64,000 bases of DNA. It comes from Vagococcus bubulae. GTDB lineage: Bacteria > Bacillota > Bacilli > Lactobacillales > Vagococcaceae. Below, one piece after another: positions 36,411-46,301 of this stretch. The notes beneath the pieces are model-generated. The model was given only the letters and a program-made list of their open reading frames with translations. It did not search any database and was not told where the DNA came from. Every line of letters starts with the position of its first letter. Within the stretch, counting starts at the first letter, position 1. Location of the stretch: positions 1 through 64,000 of the forward strand of contig NZ_NGJT01000004.1 of assembly GCF_003950315.1 (NCBI RefSeq). The letters run 5' to 3'. The position numbers and the translations under genes are program-made.

Positions 36411-38251
36411 AACGACATCAAAAAAAACACTGGGCTAAGCGATTTATCACGCACCCTATTACGAAAATACTGTTAACCTTAATGATTGTTTATGCTAGTA
36501 ATTTCTATTTACAATTAAGTCAAAATACCTGGAATCTGTCTTTAGCATGGAAATTTGCGATGGAGTGGCATGTTGAAAAATTTTTATTAGGAACATTGGT
36601 TTTGTTATTATTAGATACTTTTTTAATTAGTTTAAGTGGCTCATTTTTGATAGGAAATATTATTTATGTCATCAGTATCGGCATATTAGGTATTGCTAAC
36701 AATCAAAAAATGCTTCTTAGGATGGAGCCGATTTATCCAGATGATTTGAAAATGATTTTTGAGTTTACGATGATGAAGGATATTGTAGGGACAACCTATT
36801 TTATTTTAGCCTTAATACTAATTGGTTTAGCTTTATTAGGTCTTTTATTTGCCATTTATCGATCAATTCGTCTAACAAAACGTCAACAAATTATTCGCCT
36901 ATTTTGTTTTTTAATCTCAGTTAGTGGGTTATTTTATGCAAGCTTATTTAATCAACCAAATAATTTACTGCGAAAAGCGTATAATAAAACAGCGCTTTGG
37001 ATACCTTACAGTCAAAAAATGAATTATTATAATACAGGATTTATGGGTGGCTTTTTATACAACTTAAAAGTTGAAGCAATGGACGAGCCAAAAAATTATT
37101 CAAAAGAAGAAATAGATAACATTGTTTCTAAATACAACAAACTAGCAAAAAGTAAAAATGCTACCAAAAAATATCAAGACAAACCCAATGTCGTGTTTGT
37201 CATGTCTGAAAGTTTTTCTGACCCAGATAAGTTAGATGGTATTAAACTAAATAAAAGCCCAATTACTGATTTTAGAGAAGTGGCTCGCCAGTCTGTTTAT
37301 TCTGGTGAAATGCTGTCGCAAAACTATGGTGGTGGGACTGCTAATATTGAATTTGAAGCTTTAACAGGGATTTCGATGGCATTATTGAATCCGCAAATGA
37401 CAACACCTTATACGATGATGCTTCCAAAGAAAACTGAATTTCCATCTATTGTGTCGAGTTTAGAACAACAAGATTATCAGACAGTTGCTATTCATCCATA
37501 TAATACATCAATGTATAAACGAAAAGATGTTTACAATGTTTTAGGATTTAATCAGTTTTTAGACGAAAACACAATGACCCATAAAGATAAATTATCTAAT
37601 AATGGTTATATTTCGGATGAGTCAGCTTTCAATGATGTATTAGATATTATGAAAGACTCTGACAAAGCATCGTTTGTCCATCTTGTGACAATGCAAACAC
37701 ATATGCCATATAATAATAAATACACGAATTCACCTTATACATTGACAACCTCAACATCGAGTACTTCGATTGATAATTATGCGTTGGATATTTCATACAC
37801 ATCAAAAGCATTAAAACAATTTATCGATGAAGTCAATAAATTGGATAGGCAAACAATTGTTGTATTCTGGGGAGACCATTTACCATCAATTTATCCAGAT
37901 GATATCGTGGAAAAAAATAATCCATTTACAACTCATCTAACAGAATATTTAATTTATGATACCTTGAGTAAAGGCATTCATCATCAAGAAGTGATGAGTC
38001 CATTTTATTTTTCAAGTTTAATTACTGATTTTTCATCTGTTGAGCAGACAGGATTTAATGCCATGTTATTGGAGTTGCAAAAAATTCTTCCAGCATTTGA
38101 AAAACAAATGTATTATGTTAATGGAAAATGGGAAAAAGAAGTGTCCTTTACCAAAGAGGAAAGAGAATTATATGAAGCGTATCAGCTTATTGTTTATGAC
38201 TTAGTATCAGGAGAAAATTATTCGAAGAAAATGTTTGAGGTTCAATCCTAG
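36398..38251 (+). CDS. LTA-synthase-family membrane phosphoglycerol transferase
   Basis: This 617-residue protein has about five N-terminal membrane helices (within residues ~15-190) and a large extracellular sulfatase-fold domain. Motifs are [30 protein letters not shown] and [10 protein letters not shown]; Thr314 in the second is the likely catalytic nucleophile. Family members transfer glycerol-phosphate to lipid or glycan acceptors. Whether it makes lipoteichoic acid itself or another envelope glycan is not clear. The start is TTG with TAGGAG seven bases upstream, overlapping nadE by 13 bases. Confidence 0.85.
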   Translation: MERVKRHQKKHWAKRFITHPITKILLTLMIVYASNFYLQLSQNTWNLSLAWKFAMEWHVEKFLLGTLVLLLLDTFLISLSGSFLIGNIIYVISIGILGIANNQKMLLRMEPIYPDDLKMIFEFTMMKDIVGTTYFILALILIGLALLGLLFAIYRSIRLTKRQQIIRLFCFLISVSGLFYASLFNQPNNLLRKAYNKTALWIPYSQKMNYYNTGFMGGFLYNLKVEAMDEPKNYSKEEIDNIVSKYNKLAKSKNATKKYQDKPNVVFVMSESFSDPDKLDGIKLNKSPITDFREVARQSVYSGEMLSQNYGGGTANIEFEALTGISMALLNPQMTTPYTMMLPKKTEFPSIVSSLEQQDYQTVAIHPYNTSMYKRKDVYNVLGFNQFLDENTMTHKDKLSNNGYISDESAFNDVLDIMKDSDKASFVHLVTMQTHMPYNNKYTNSPYTLTTSTSSTSIDNYALDISYTSKALKQFIDEVNKLDRQTIVVFWGDHLPSIYPDDIVEKNNPFTTHLTEYLIYDTLSKGIHHQEVMSPFYFSSLITDFSSVEQTGFNAMLLELQKILPAFEKQMYYVNGKWEKEVSFTKEERELYEAYQLIVYDLVSGENYSKKMFEVQS

Positions 38252-38282
38252 TCATGAATTTTTTTAGAAAATAGTGAATTAA

Positions 38283-38311
38283 TTGTAACTTAAAAATTTT
38301 CATGATATAAT
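38283..38311 (+). promoter_or_regulatory. Promoter of the riboswitch-ATPase unit
   Basis: TTGTAA (38283-38288) and TATAAT (38306-38311) are spaced by 17 bases. The predicted transcript start (about 38318) leaves a ~175-base leader carrying the riboswitch and a terminator hairpin. Confidence 0.8.
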
Positions 38312-38321
38312 CAACTAGAAT

Positions 38322-38412
38322 TATTCATAAGGGAGTAACTGGCAGTTCTACATACTGCGGTAATGCCACCAATCGAAATCATTGCGCATTTCTGGTATTA
38401 TCTTAAATAGTG
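38322..38412 (+). ncRNA. Probable Mn2+ riboswitch (yybP-ykoY type)
   Basis: The leader begins AAGGGAGTAACTGGCAG and continues TTCTACATACTGCGG. The GGGAGTA box, the ACATAC box and the hairpin-rich layout fit the yybP-ykoY class, which senses Mn2+ in several Firmicutes. The outer TAAG/CTTA pairing closes the motif. A terminator hairpin follows directly, and a P-type ATPase gene comes next, as with L. lactis yoaB and S. pneumoniae mgtA. Likely logic: high Mn2+ stabilises the aptamer and prevents termination, raising export. Recognition is by pattern, not by a covariance search. Confidence 0.7.
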
Positions 38413-38452
38413 AGACTTATGTATGTAGTTAAGCATACATAGGTCTTTTTTT
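38413..38452 (+). terminator. Regulated terminator of the riboswitch
   Basis: AGACTTATGTATG faces CATACATAGGTCT (one G-U pair) and is followed by a run of T residues. Its place between the aptamer and the ATPase start fits the expression platform of a transcriptional riboswitch. Confidence 0.78.
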
Positions 38453-38493
38453 ATTTGACTTATGTATAGCGACAAATAAAAGGAGGAAAAGAG

Positions 38494-41166
38494 ATGTCAG
38501 ATCAAAAGAAGAAGCAGTTGAATGACGCTTTTTATGTGGAAGATGAGAAGCAAGTGTTAGAAAAACTGCAAACAACACCCCATGGGTTGAGTACTGCAGA
38601 AGCAGAAAAACGTATTCAGGAGTATGGTCATAATCAGTTGGACGAAGGGAAGAAGAAAAGTTTATTTAGTAAATTTTTAGACCAGTTCAAGGATTTTATG
38701 ATTCTTATTTTATTAGCAGCGGCAGTTCTTTCATTTTTCATGGGGGATCAAGTTGAGGCGATTATGATTATTGTGGTCGTCTTTATCATGGCGATTTTTG
38801 GTGTTGTACAAGAAGCAAAAGCAGAAGAAGCGATTGAAGCATTGAAAGATATGTCAACACCTAATGCTAATGTTCGTCGTGACAACACAACAAAAACAGT
38901 GAAAAGTACAGATTTAGTTCCTGGTGATATTGTGTTACTTGAAGCAGGTGATGTCATTCCTGCAGATATGCGTTTAATTGAAACAGCTTCGTTGAAAATT
39001 GAAGAAGCCGCATTGACTGGGGAGTCTGTTCCAGTTGAGAAAAAAGATGTCATATTAGAAAAAGAAGACGTTGGTATTGGGGATCGTATCAACATGGCTT
39101 ATATGAACAGTAATGTCACTTATGGCCGTGGAGTCGGTGTTGTGACAGGTACTGGAATGAACACAGAAGTTGGTAAGATTGCTAATATGTTAGCACAAGC
39201 TGACGAAACCAACACGCCATTAAAAGAAAACCTAAATAAATTAGGTAAGGTATTATCTATTGCGATTATTTTCATCTGTATTGTGATGTTTGGAGTGGGA
39301 ATGTTACGTGGTGGACATGACTGGATGGAAATGTTATTAACATCTGTTTCCTTAGCCGTTGCAGCCATTCCAGAAGGATTACCAGCGATTGTAACGATTA
39401 TTTTAGCCTTAGGAACACAAAAAATGGCTAAACGTAATGCATTGGTTAGAAAATTACCTGCAGTGGAAACGTTAGGTAGTACGGATATTATTTGTTCAGA
39501 TAAAACAGGTACACTGACATTAAACCAAATGACAGTAGAGGAAGTCTTTACAAATAATGAATCCATTCGTGATTCAAAAGACATTTCTTTAGACAATACA
39601 ACATTAAAAATTATGACATTTTGTAATGATACAAAAATTTCTGATGATGGAACATTAATAGGTGACCCAACAGAAACAGCTTTAATTAAATATGGTGAAG
39701 ATCGTGGATTTGATATTGCAAGTCAATTGAAATCTGAGCCTCGTCTAGCTGAAGTCCCATTTGATTCAGATAGAAAATTGATGTCAACATTCCATAAGTT
39801 ATCAGATGGTCGTTTCTTTGTTGCTGTTAAAGGAGCACCAGATGAATTATTAAAACGTTGTACAAACTATGATGTTAATGGCGAAATCAAACCAATGGAT
39901 AAGTCAGAAGAAGAGTTGATTTTAAAAACAAATAAACAATTAGCGACACAAGCGTTACGTGTTCTAGCAATGGCTTATAAAATAGTAGATGAGATTCCAA
40001 GTGAATTAACTAGTGAAAATGTTGAAAAAGATTTAATTTTCTCTGGTTTAGTTGGAATGATTGACCCTGAACGTAAAGAAGCAGCAGAAGCAGTACGTGT
40101 AGCAAAAGAAGCAGGTATTCGTCCAATTATGATTACGGGTGACCATAAAGATACAGCAGAAGCGATTGCAGTACGTCTTGGTATTTTAAAGGAAGGGCAA
40201 CATGATGCTGTTATTACTGGTGGCGAATTAAATGATATGTCAGATGAACAACTAGCTAATTCAATTGAACAATACTCTGTTTATGCTAGGGTATCTCCAG
40301 AACACAAAGTTCGTATTGTTAAAGCATGGCAAAAAGATGGAAAAGTGGTTGCGATGACAGGTGATGGTGTCAATGATGCACCAGCACTTAAAACAGCTGA
40401 TATTGGTATAGGTATGGGAATTACTGGTACTGAAGTTTCTAAAGGGGCAAGTGATATGGTCCTAGCTGATGATAACTTCTCTACTATTATCGTTGCCGTT
40501 GAAGAAGGCCGTAAAGTATTCTCTAATATTCAAAAAACCGTTCAATACTTACTTGCTGCAAATTTAGGGGAAGTATTAACCTTATTTATTGCCACAATGG
40601 TTGGTTGGGATACCTTATTACCGGTCCATTTATTATGGATTAACGTAGTAACTGATACATTCCCTGCGATTGCATTAGGGTTAGAACCTGCTGAAAAAGG
40701 TATTATGAAACACAAACCTCGTGGACGTGATTCTGATTTCTTCTCAGGTGGTGTCATGAGTAGTATTATCTATCAAGGGATTTTAGAAGCTGGATTAACA
40801 TTAGGTGTGTATATGTATGCTATTAATAACCCAGTTCATACAAATTATGGTGAAATCCATGCTGATGCATTAACCATGGCTTATGCAACACTAGGGTTAA
40901 TTCAGTTAATCCATGCGTTTAACGTAAAATCTGTTCATGAATCATTATTCAAAGTGGGACCATTTAGAAATAAAATCTTTAATTATGCGATTTTACTTTC
41001 ATTTGTCTTACTAGCAGTAACAATTGTTGTACCAGGATTTAATGACCTATTTAAAGTAGCTCATTTAGATGGACATCAATGGTTAGCTGTATTTATTGGA
41101 TCATTTGCTATTTTACCAATTGTAGAATGTGTGAAATGGGTTCAAAGAAAAACCCTCTATAAATAG
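38494..41166 (+). CDS. P-type cation ATPase, Ca2+/Mn2+ exporter type (PacL/MgtA-like)
   Basis: This 890-residue type II pump is organised like SERCA-type ATPases. An N-terminal cation-ATPase domain is followed by the actuator loop with AALTGESVPVEKKD and the ion-site helix AVAAIPEGLPAIVTI. The phosphorylation site is Asp336 in ICSDKTGTLTLNQMT, then GDGVNDAPALK, and four to six C-terminal helices (LLPVHLLWINVVTDTFPAIA). The upstream riboswitch suggests Mn2+ efflux, as for MgtA/CaxP of S. pneumoniae, which has also been described as a calcium pump. AAAGGAGG precedes the ATG. Confidence 0.9.
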   Translation: MSDQKKKQLNDAFYVEDEKQVLEKLQTTPHGLSTAEAEKRIQEYGHNQLDEGKKKSLFSKFLDQFKDFMILILLAAAVLSFFMGDQVEAIMIIVVVFIMAIFGVVQEAKAEEAIEALKDMSTPNANVRRDNTTKTVKSTDLVPGDIVLLEAGDVIPADMRLIETASLKIEEAALTGESVPVEKKDVILEKEDVGIGDRINMAYMNSNVTYGRGVGVVTGTGMNTEVGKIANMLAQADETNTPLKENLNKLGKVLSIAIIFICIVMFGVGMLRGGHDWMEMLLTSVSLAVAAIPEGLPAIVTIILALGTQKMAKRNALVRKLPAVETLGSTDIICSDKTGTLTLNQMTVEEVFTNNESIRDSKDISLDNTTLKIMTFCNDTKISDDGTLIGDPTETALIKYGEDRGFDIASQLKSEPRLAEVPFDSDRKLMSTFHKLSDGRFFVAVKGAPDELLKRCTNYDVNGEIKPMDKSEEELILKTNKQLATQALRVLAMAYKIVDEIPSELTSENVEKDLIFSGLVGMIDPERKEAAEAVRVAKEAGIRPIMITGDHKDTAEAIAVRLGILKEGQHDAVITGGELNDMSDEQLANSIEQYSVYARVSPEHKVRIVKAWQKDGKVVAMTGDGVNDAPALKTADIGIGMGITGTEVSKGASDMVLADDNFSTIIVAVEEGRKVFSNIQKTVQYLLAANLGEVLTLFIATMVGWDTLLPVHLLWINVVTDTFPAIALGLEPAEKGIMKHKPRGRDSDFFSGGVMSSIIYQGILEAGLTLGVYMYAINNPVHTNYGEIHADALTMAYATLGLIQLIHAFNVKSVHESLFKVGPFRNKIFNYAILLSFVLLAVTIVVPGFNDLFKVAHLDGHQWLAVFIGSFAILPIVECVKWVQRKTLYK

Positions 41167-41172
41167 GGTGTT

Positions 41173-41206
41173 AAAACTATCCAATCTCTTTTGGATAGTT
41201 TTTTTG
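41173..41206 (+). terminator. Terminator after the first P-type ATPase
   Basis: AAAACTATCCAA faces TTGGATAGTTTT and is followed by T residues. Confidence 0.87.
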
Positions 41207-41212
41207 TTTTTG

Positions 41213-41241
41213 TTGACAAACTAAAGGTATATCTATAATAT
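41213..41241 (+). promoter_or_regulatory. Promoter of the 146-residue protein gene
   Basis: TTGACA (41213-41218) is followed by TAATAT after 17 bases (41236-41241), overlapping a TATAAT at a 15-base spacing. An approximately 100-base AT-rich leader follows; it contains a small GTTGC/GCAAC hairpin. Confidence 0.6.
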
Positions 41242-41348
41242 TGAAGTTAATGTGTTGCTTTTTTTAGAAAAAATATCGCAACTTATCCTTTAAATTTTGT
41301 TTAAAAAAAGGTAAAATAAACGAGAATGATTGAAAGAGGGGAATTACG

Positions 41349-41789
41349 TTGAAAAAACCAAATATAGGGCAATATTTACAAGTTATTAATGCCATTGTAA
41401 CGGAATCTGAAAAAGTGGGAGAAAAAATGAATCCGTCATACGAAATTATTCGTACAGCGATTGATGAGGACAAACTATCCGATTTAACAGTTGAACAACT
41501 AACAGAAATTAAGAGTCAATTTACAAGTGGTACAGAAGAGTACAGAGTAATGGAAAACTCATTAACTCATTTAAAAGCACCTGTGAAAGTTTTAGGAATT
41601 CATAAAAAATTAGAAAAAGCATTCCAAGAATACGTTGAAGGATGTCAAGAAATGATTGATTCGATTGATGCCGAAAATGCTAAAGTGGATAGTGAAGCCT
41701 TTGATGTGTCAGAAGTGAAACAAGACGCTGCAACTGATGGTATCTCTTTCTGTATCCAACGTATTACACAAATTATTATGAATAAATAG
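41349..41789 (+). CDS. Unrecognised helical protein, 146 residues
   Basis: I do not recognise this family. The protein is soluble and predicted mostly helical: QYLQVINAIVTESEKVGEKM, then LSDLTVEQLTEIKSQFTSGT, and LEKAFQEYVEGCQEMIDSID followed by a C-terminal helix ending ITQIIMNK. It has no membrane segment or signal peptide. It is a single-gene unit with its own promoter and terminator, between the two P-type ATPase genes. The start is TTG with GAGGGG upstream. A role in metal handling would be speculation from location alone. Confidence 0.65.
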   Translation: MKKPNIGQYLQVINAIVTESEKVGEKMNPSYEIIRTAIDEDKLSDLTVEQLTEIKSQFTSGTEEYRVMENSLTHLKAPVKVLGIHKKLEKAFQEYVEGCQEMIDSIDAENAKVDSEAFDVSEVKQDAATDGISFCIQRITQIIMNK

Positions 41790-41792
41790 TCG

Positions 41793-41821
41793 AAAAGAGA
41801 TGAGAAATCATCTCTTTTTTT
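41793..41821 (+). terminator. Terminator after the 146-residue protein gene
   Basis: AAAAGAGATGA pairs with TCATCTCTTTT around a GAAA loop and is followed by T residues. Confidence 0.9.
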
Positions 41822-41921
41822 AAATATCTTTAAATAATAAAAGAAATAGCCTAACAAACAGACAGATTTTTTAATAAATGGTATCCTTATAGTATAAAAA
41901 AGGTTTTAGGGGGAGGATACT

Positions 41922-44258
41922 ATGTCAGAAAAAAAATCCTATCCGGGTCTTACAGATGAAGAAGTATTGAATAGAATGGCTAGAGGTGAAGTGAATCAAG
42001 CCATACCAAAAACAACTCGGTCATTCAAGCAAATCTTATTTGAAAATAGTTTTACGCTATTTAATTTTATAAATTTAGTGATAGCTGGCTTTATTATTTA
42101 TACTGGAAGTTATAAAAATTTACTTTTTCTGGGTGTCATTGTATCAAACACCTTGGTTGGTGTGTACCAAGAAATTAAAGCGAAGAATAATATTGATCGA
42201 TTGAGTTTACTGAGTGAGTCAAAAGTTACAGTGACAAGAAACTATCAAACGTTTGAGATTCCACAAAATGAAGTGGTGAAAGATGATTTGATTACGATTA
42301 AACGAGGGCAACAAGTTGTGGTGGACGGAACAATATTAGATACAGAGGGAATGGAATGTGACGAATCGCAATTAACAGGTGAGTCTGATCCTGTCATAAA
42401 AACTGTTGGTTCATCAGTTTACTCTGGAAGTTATATTGTAAGTGGCAGTGGATTGATGCAAGCAACGCATGTTGGGAAAGATAGTTACAGCTATAAACTT
42501 AGTATGGAAGCTAAACAGACTAAGGGCATTTATAGTGAATTAATCATGTTAATGAATCGTCTAATTCGCTTGCTGACAATGGTTATTATTCCTATCGGAG
42601 CCATCTTAATGATTACAAGTTTAACAAGTGGAACACAACTAAATGAAGCGATTTTAGGTAGTACAGCAGCCATTATGGGGATGATTCCAGAAGGGCTTAT
42701 CTTACTAACAACCGTTGCATTAGCAGTTGGTGTGATTAAATTAAGTCGTAGGCAAGTATTGGTTCAAACGATGGGAGCAATTGAAACGTTAGCTCGAGTA
42801 GATGTTCTTTGTTTAGATAAAACCGGCACGTTAACAAGTGGGCAATTAAAAGTTGTTGAGTTTGATACAGTTGATACCACTGATTTAACGGATGAGACGT
42901 TTTCTATTTTAGTTGGCTCTATCGTTAAAGGATTGAATGAAGATAATGCAACAGGACTAGCCTTAATGTATTATTTTGACCAAAGTGATGTGACACAATT
43001 TAAGCCAGTGAAACAAATTCCTTTCTCCTCTGCAAGAAAGTGGAGTGCCATTACGTTTAAAGATAATGATACCTATTTTATGGGCGCACCGGAGTACTTA
43101 TTTGATGGTTTTTCTGAAGAACAAACTAAAAAAATGGGATTGGCTTTTGAAAAAGGGTTACGAATTATTGCAGTTGCTAAAAGCTGTGATGTGGAAATAG
43201 CTCAAACATTACCAAGACAATTAGAATTATTAGGGTTTATTTATCTTGAAGATGAAATTAGACCAGAAGCACCTCAAACGCTTGAGTATTTTAAACAGGA
43301 GAAAGTAGATATATGCATCATATCTGGAGACCATCCTGAAACGGTCACACAGATAGCTAAACGATCTGGCGTATCACATGATGAAGAATCAATTGATATG
43401 AGTAAACTATCAGATGATGACATCCCAGAGATTGTTAAAAAACATCGAATATTCGGCCGAGTATCTCCTGAACAAAAGAAAAAATTAGTGATGGCCTTAC
43501 AAGAACAAGAGCATGTTGTTGGGATGACAGGTGATGGAGTCAATGATATTTTAGCTTTGAAGCAGGCAGATTGCAGTATTGTTATGGCTAACGGAAGTGA
43601 TGCTGCTAAAGGAATTGCTGATTTTGTTTTACTAGATTCTAATTTCGACTCTATGATAGATGTTGTATTAGAGGGTAGACAGGTCATTAATAATATTCAA
43701 CGAGTGTCTTCTCTTTACTTAACAAAAACGGTTTATTCTTTGTTTTTAGCTGCGATTTATATTTTTATTAGTTCGCCGTATCCATTTCAACCCATTCAGT
43801 TAAGTCCGATTAATGCTCTTACAGTGGGTATTCCCTCTTTCTTTTTAGCTCTTAGACCAAATACACAACCAATCAAAGGAACTTTTTTGAAGAATGTATT
43901 TGAACCGCCTTTAGCCAGTGGGTTAACAGTCGTGATTATGACCCTGTTCATTGAAGTGTTCGGCAATCTGCTAGGGTGGTCATATGAGCAAAAATCTACT
44001 GTGACTGTTTTATTAACAGGTTTTATAGGATTCATTGTCTTAAGGGAGATAGCTAAACCATTAACTAAAAAGATTATAGGACTTTTAAGTATTTTATTCC
44101 TATTATTCTTGTGTATTTTTACATTTTTTGATAAAATTTTTTCATTGGTAAGTATTTATACTATTCAATTGGCTATGGTGTATATACCGTTAATGTTATT
44201 ATCGATACCAACTTTTTATATTATTCGGAAAATAGTTCATAAATTATTAAAAGAATAA
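41922..44258 (+). CDS. P-type cation ATPase, CtpE/Exp7-like
   Basis: This 778-residue P-type pump has an actuator region with CDESQLTGESDPVIK, the transmembrane motif GMIPEGLILLTTVALAVGVI, and the phosphorylation site Asp299 in VLCLDKTGTLTSGQL. MTGDGVNDILALKQADCSIV and six C-terminal helices follow. The PEGL and TGES motifs, the short N-terminus and the length match the CtpE group. In Mycobacterium, CtpE is linked to calcium uptake; the direction and ion here are not known. It is not closely related to the pump at 38494. GGGGGAGGA precedes the ATG. Confidence 0.88.
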   Translation: MSEKKSYPGLTDEEVLNRMARGEVNQAIPKTTRSFKQILFENSFTLFNFINLVIAGFIIYTGSYKNLLFLGVIVSNTLVGVYQEIKAKNNIDRLSLLSESKVTVTRNYQTFEIPQNEVVKDDLITIKRGQQVVVDGTILDTEGMECDESQLTGESDPVIKTVGSSVYSGSYIVSGSGLMQATHVGKDSYSYKLSMEAKQTKGIYSELIMLMNRLIRLLTMVIIPIGAILMITSLTSGTQLNEAILGSTAAIMGMIPEGLILLTTVALAVGVIKLSRRQVLVQTMGAIETLARVDVLCLDKTGTLTSGQLKVVEFDTVDTTDLTDETFSILVGSIVKGLNEDNATGLALMYYFDQSDVTQFKPVKQIPFSSARKWSAITFKDNDTYFMGAPEYLFDGFSEEQTKKMGLAFEKGLRIIAVAKSCDVEIAQTLPRQLELLGFIYLEDEIRPEAPQTLEYFKQEKVDICIISGDHPETVTQIAKRSGVSHDEESIDMSKLSDDDIPEIVKKHRIFGRVSPEQKKKLVMALQEQEHVVGMTGDGVNDILALKQADCSIVMANGSDAAKGIADFVLLDSNFDSMIDVVLEGRQVINNIQRVSSLYLTKTVYSLFLAAIYIFISSPYPFQPIQLSPINALTVGIPSFFLALRPNTQPIKGTFLKNVFEPPLASGLTVVIMTLFIEVFGNLLGWSYEQKSTVTVLLTGFIGFIVLREIAKPLTKKIIGLLSILFLLFLCIFTFFDKIFSLVSIYTIQLAMVYIPLMLLSIPTFYIIRKIVHKLLKE

Positions 44259-44354
44259 ATTAACACAAAATTCATATTTTATTATTAAAAAAGATATACT
44301 TTTCATATACTATAGAATTATATTGTAGAGGTCAGTTTATTATGGGAGGGTAAA

Positions 44355-44810
44355 ATGAAAAAAATAGTCGTAAGTAGCATGCTAATCAGTAGTGTTTTTG
44401 TTATCTCGGGGTGTTCATCTGGAGTAGGTACTACAGCAAGTGCAGGACAAACTACTAAAAGAACTGGCGAGATTGCTTCATCAACAGTAAGTGAGTCAAG
44501 CCAAGAAAGTAGTCCTATTTTTGAAGGCCGATTGACAACAGATCCAGTTGTTGATAATGATACGGTTATTTTGTCGTTTGAATCAGTTGATGTCGTGTGC
44601 GACCCAGACTCTATTCATGATGTTCTTGATTCTAATGGTGTTGTTTTAAATGTAGATAAAAAAGTATTTAATAATACTAAAAATAAAGAAAAAATGAAGC
44701 ATGGTGTATCAGTAGAGTTTACATTAACGAAAACACCAGCGTTGACATTTTCTATCCCACCACAAGTTCCTGGTGATTCGATTGAGTCATTACAGGTATT
44801 AGATAAATAG
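44355..44810 (+). CDS. Small lipoprotein of unknown function
   Basis: This 151-residue protein has a lipoprotein signal peptide with lipobox VISGC (lipidated Cys20). A Ser/Thr-rich linker (residues ~22-55) follows, then a compact domain with DTVILSFESVDVVCDPDSIH and FTLTKTPALTFSIPPQ. I do not recognise the domain. It follows the second P-type ATPase by about 100 bases without an obvious terminator in between, so read-through is possible. GGGAGG precedes the ATG. Confidence 0.7.
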   Translation: MKKIVVSSMLISSVFVISGCSSGVGTTASAGQTTKRTGEIASSTVSESSQESSPIFEGRLTTDPVVDNDTVILSFESVDVVCDPDSIHDVLDSNGVVLNVDKKVFNNTKNKEKMKHGVSVEFTLTKTPALTFSIPPQVPGDSIESLQVLDK

Positions 44811-44817
44811 ATAAACA

Positions 44818-44851
44818 GAAAAAGCATTGGGTGATTGTGCCAATGCTTTTT
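44818..44851 (+). terminator. Terminator after the lipoprotein gene
   Basis: AAAAGCATTGG faces CCAATGCTTTT around a nine-base loop, with flanking A and T runs. Confidence 0.87.
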
Positions 44852-44922
44852 AAAATGTTTCGCTTTGGTTTAACCAAAATGTTACAATAATAAAATGAAA
44901 TATGTGAAATGAGGGAATAAAG

Positions 44923-45453
44923 GTGACAGAGTATTTAAATGTTGGAAAAATTGTTAACACGCAAGGAATTAAAGGAGAAGTTCGAGTGATTTCTCAAACT
45001 GATTTTCCTGAAAAACGCTATAAAAAAGGGAATATATTATACTTTTTTCAAGATGGAAAAGACATGGTTGAGTTAACGATAAAATCTCACAGAAAACATA
45101 AAAACTTTGATATTGTTAGTTTTGAGGGTCATCCGAATATTAATGATGTTGAAAAATATCGTGATGGCATTTTAAAAGTTAAAAAAAATGAAGTTGGTCA
45201 ATTAGAAGAAAATGCTTTTTACTATCATGAAATTATCGGCTGTGAAGTAGTAGATGAAACGGGAGAGTTGCTTGGTACAATTAAAGAAATTTTATCTCCT
45301 GGAGCCAATGATGTGTGGGTAGTTAAATCTAAAGAACATGGAAAAAAAGATATCTTATTACCATATATTGAATCAGTTGTTTTAGATGTGAATGTGGATG
45401 AACAAAAAGTAACTGTTGACATTCCAGAAGGGTTGATTGACGATGAGAATTGA
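44923..45453 (+). CDS. rimM: Ribosome maturation factor RimM
   Basis: This 176-residue factor binds uS19 and helps 30S head assembly. The N-terminal domain starts [20 protein letters not shown], and the PRC-barrel C-terminal part includes [20 protein letters not shown] and [11 protein letters not shown], followed by [13 protein letters not shown]. The start is GTG. It overlaps trmD by 11 bases, as in most Firmicutes, and rplS follows in the next unit. Confidence 0.94.
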   Translation: MTEYLNVGKIVNTQGIKGEVRVISQTDFPEKRYKKGNILYFFQDGKDMVELTIKSHRKHKNFDIVSFEGHPNINDVEKYRDGILKVKKNEVGQLEENAFYYHEIIGCEVVDETGELLGTIKEILSPGANDVWVVKSKEHGKKDILLPYIESVVLDVNVDEQKVTVDIPEGLIDDEN

Positions 45454-46183
45454 TGTATTAACTCTTTTTCCAAAAATGTTTGAAGGCCCGCTAACTGAAT
45501 CTATTTTAGGGAAAGCCATCACTAAAGAGTTGCTTGAGGTTCATGTAAGAAATTTTAGAGAGTTTTCGACAAATAAACACCAACAAGTAGATGATTACCC
45601 ATATGGTGGGGGAGCTGGAATGTTGTTGAAAGTTCAACCCATCCATGATGCTCTTACATTTATTGAAGAAGATGCACAAACTAAACCACGTGTGATTTTA
45701 CTTGATCCAGCAGGCAAACGATTTAATCAAGAGATGGCAGAAGAATTTTCAAAAGAAGATCATTTAGTATTTATTTGTGGACATTACGAAGGGTATGATG
45801 AAAGAATTCGCTCTTTAGTAACAGATGAAGTGTCATTAGGAGATTATGTGTTAACAGGTGGAGAGCTTGGGGCAATGGTAATGATTGATGCAACGGTGAG
45901 ATTATTACCAGAAGTTTTAGGAAATGACGAATCTGCTAAGACAGATTCTCATTCAACAGGTCTTTTAGAGCACCCACAATACACACGTCCGGCTAATTAT
46001 GAAGGAATGGAAGTCCCTCACGTATTAACTAATGGAAATCATAAATTAATTGAGGAATGGCAGTTAAAAGAATCGCTTAGAAGAACCTATTTAAGACGAC
46101 CTGATATGTTAGAAAGTATTGAGTTAACAAAAGAGATGGAAAGATTACTAGAAGAAGTGAAAAAGGAAGAAAAAAGTATTTAG
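45443..46183 (+). CDS. trmD: tRNA (guanine-N1-)-methyltransferase TrmD
   Basis: This 246-residue enzyme methylates G37 of tRNAs to prevent frameshifts. The SPOUT knot is visible in [59 protein letters not shown] and [18 protein letters not shown] are family motifs. I chose the ATG at 45443 over the TTG two codons earlier; AGAAGGG lies upstream within rimM. Confidence 0.96.
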   Translation: MRIDVLTLFPKMFEGPLTESILGKAITKELLEVHVRNFREFSTNKHQQVDDYPYGGGAGMLLKVQPIHDALTFIEEDAQTKPRVILLDPAGKRFNQEMAEEFSKEDHLVFICGHYEGYDERIRSLVTDEVSLGDYVLTGGELGAMVMIDATVRLLPEVLGNDESAKTDSHSTGLLEHPQYTRPANYEGMEVPHVLTNGNHKLIEEWQLKESLRRTYLRRPDMLESIELTKEMERLLEEVKKEEKSI

Positions 46184-46187
46184 CCTC

Positions 46188-46216
46188 TTTACTGAAAAGA
46201 GTAATTATGCTATTAT
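46188..46216 (+). promoter_or_regulatory. Promoter of rplS
   Basis: TTTACT (46188-46193) and TATTAT (46211-46216) are spaced by 17 bases, and TGC precedes the -10 box. Transcription would begin near 46222, just before the leader hairpins. Confidence 0.6.
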
Positions 46217-46223
46217 AATTTAG

Positions 46224-46293
46224 TGAGTCAAATGGCTCATCTATCACAACATTCCGCTGTGTAAGATGCATATGAATGTTTAGAATAAGGAGA
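46224..46293 (+). promoter_or_regulatory. Probable L19 (rplS) leader RNA
   Basis: Two stems fit the L19 leader family of low-GC Gram-positives. The first is TGAGTC/GGCTCA (46224-46239). The second is AACATTC/GAATGTT (46248-46280), enclosing CGCTGTGTAAGATGCATAT. The ribosome site AAGGAG follows directly. Such leaders let r-protein L19 limit its own synthesis. The assignment is by position and stem pattern. Confidence 0.55.
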
Positions 46294-46301
46294 ATGTGGA
46301 C

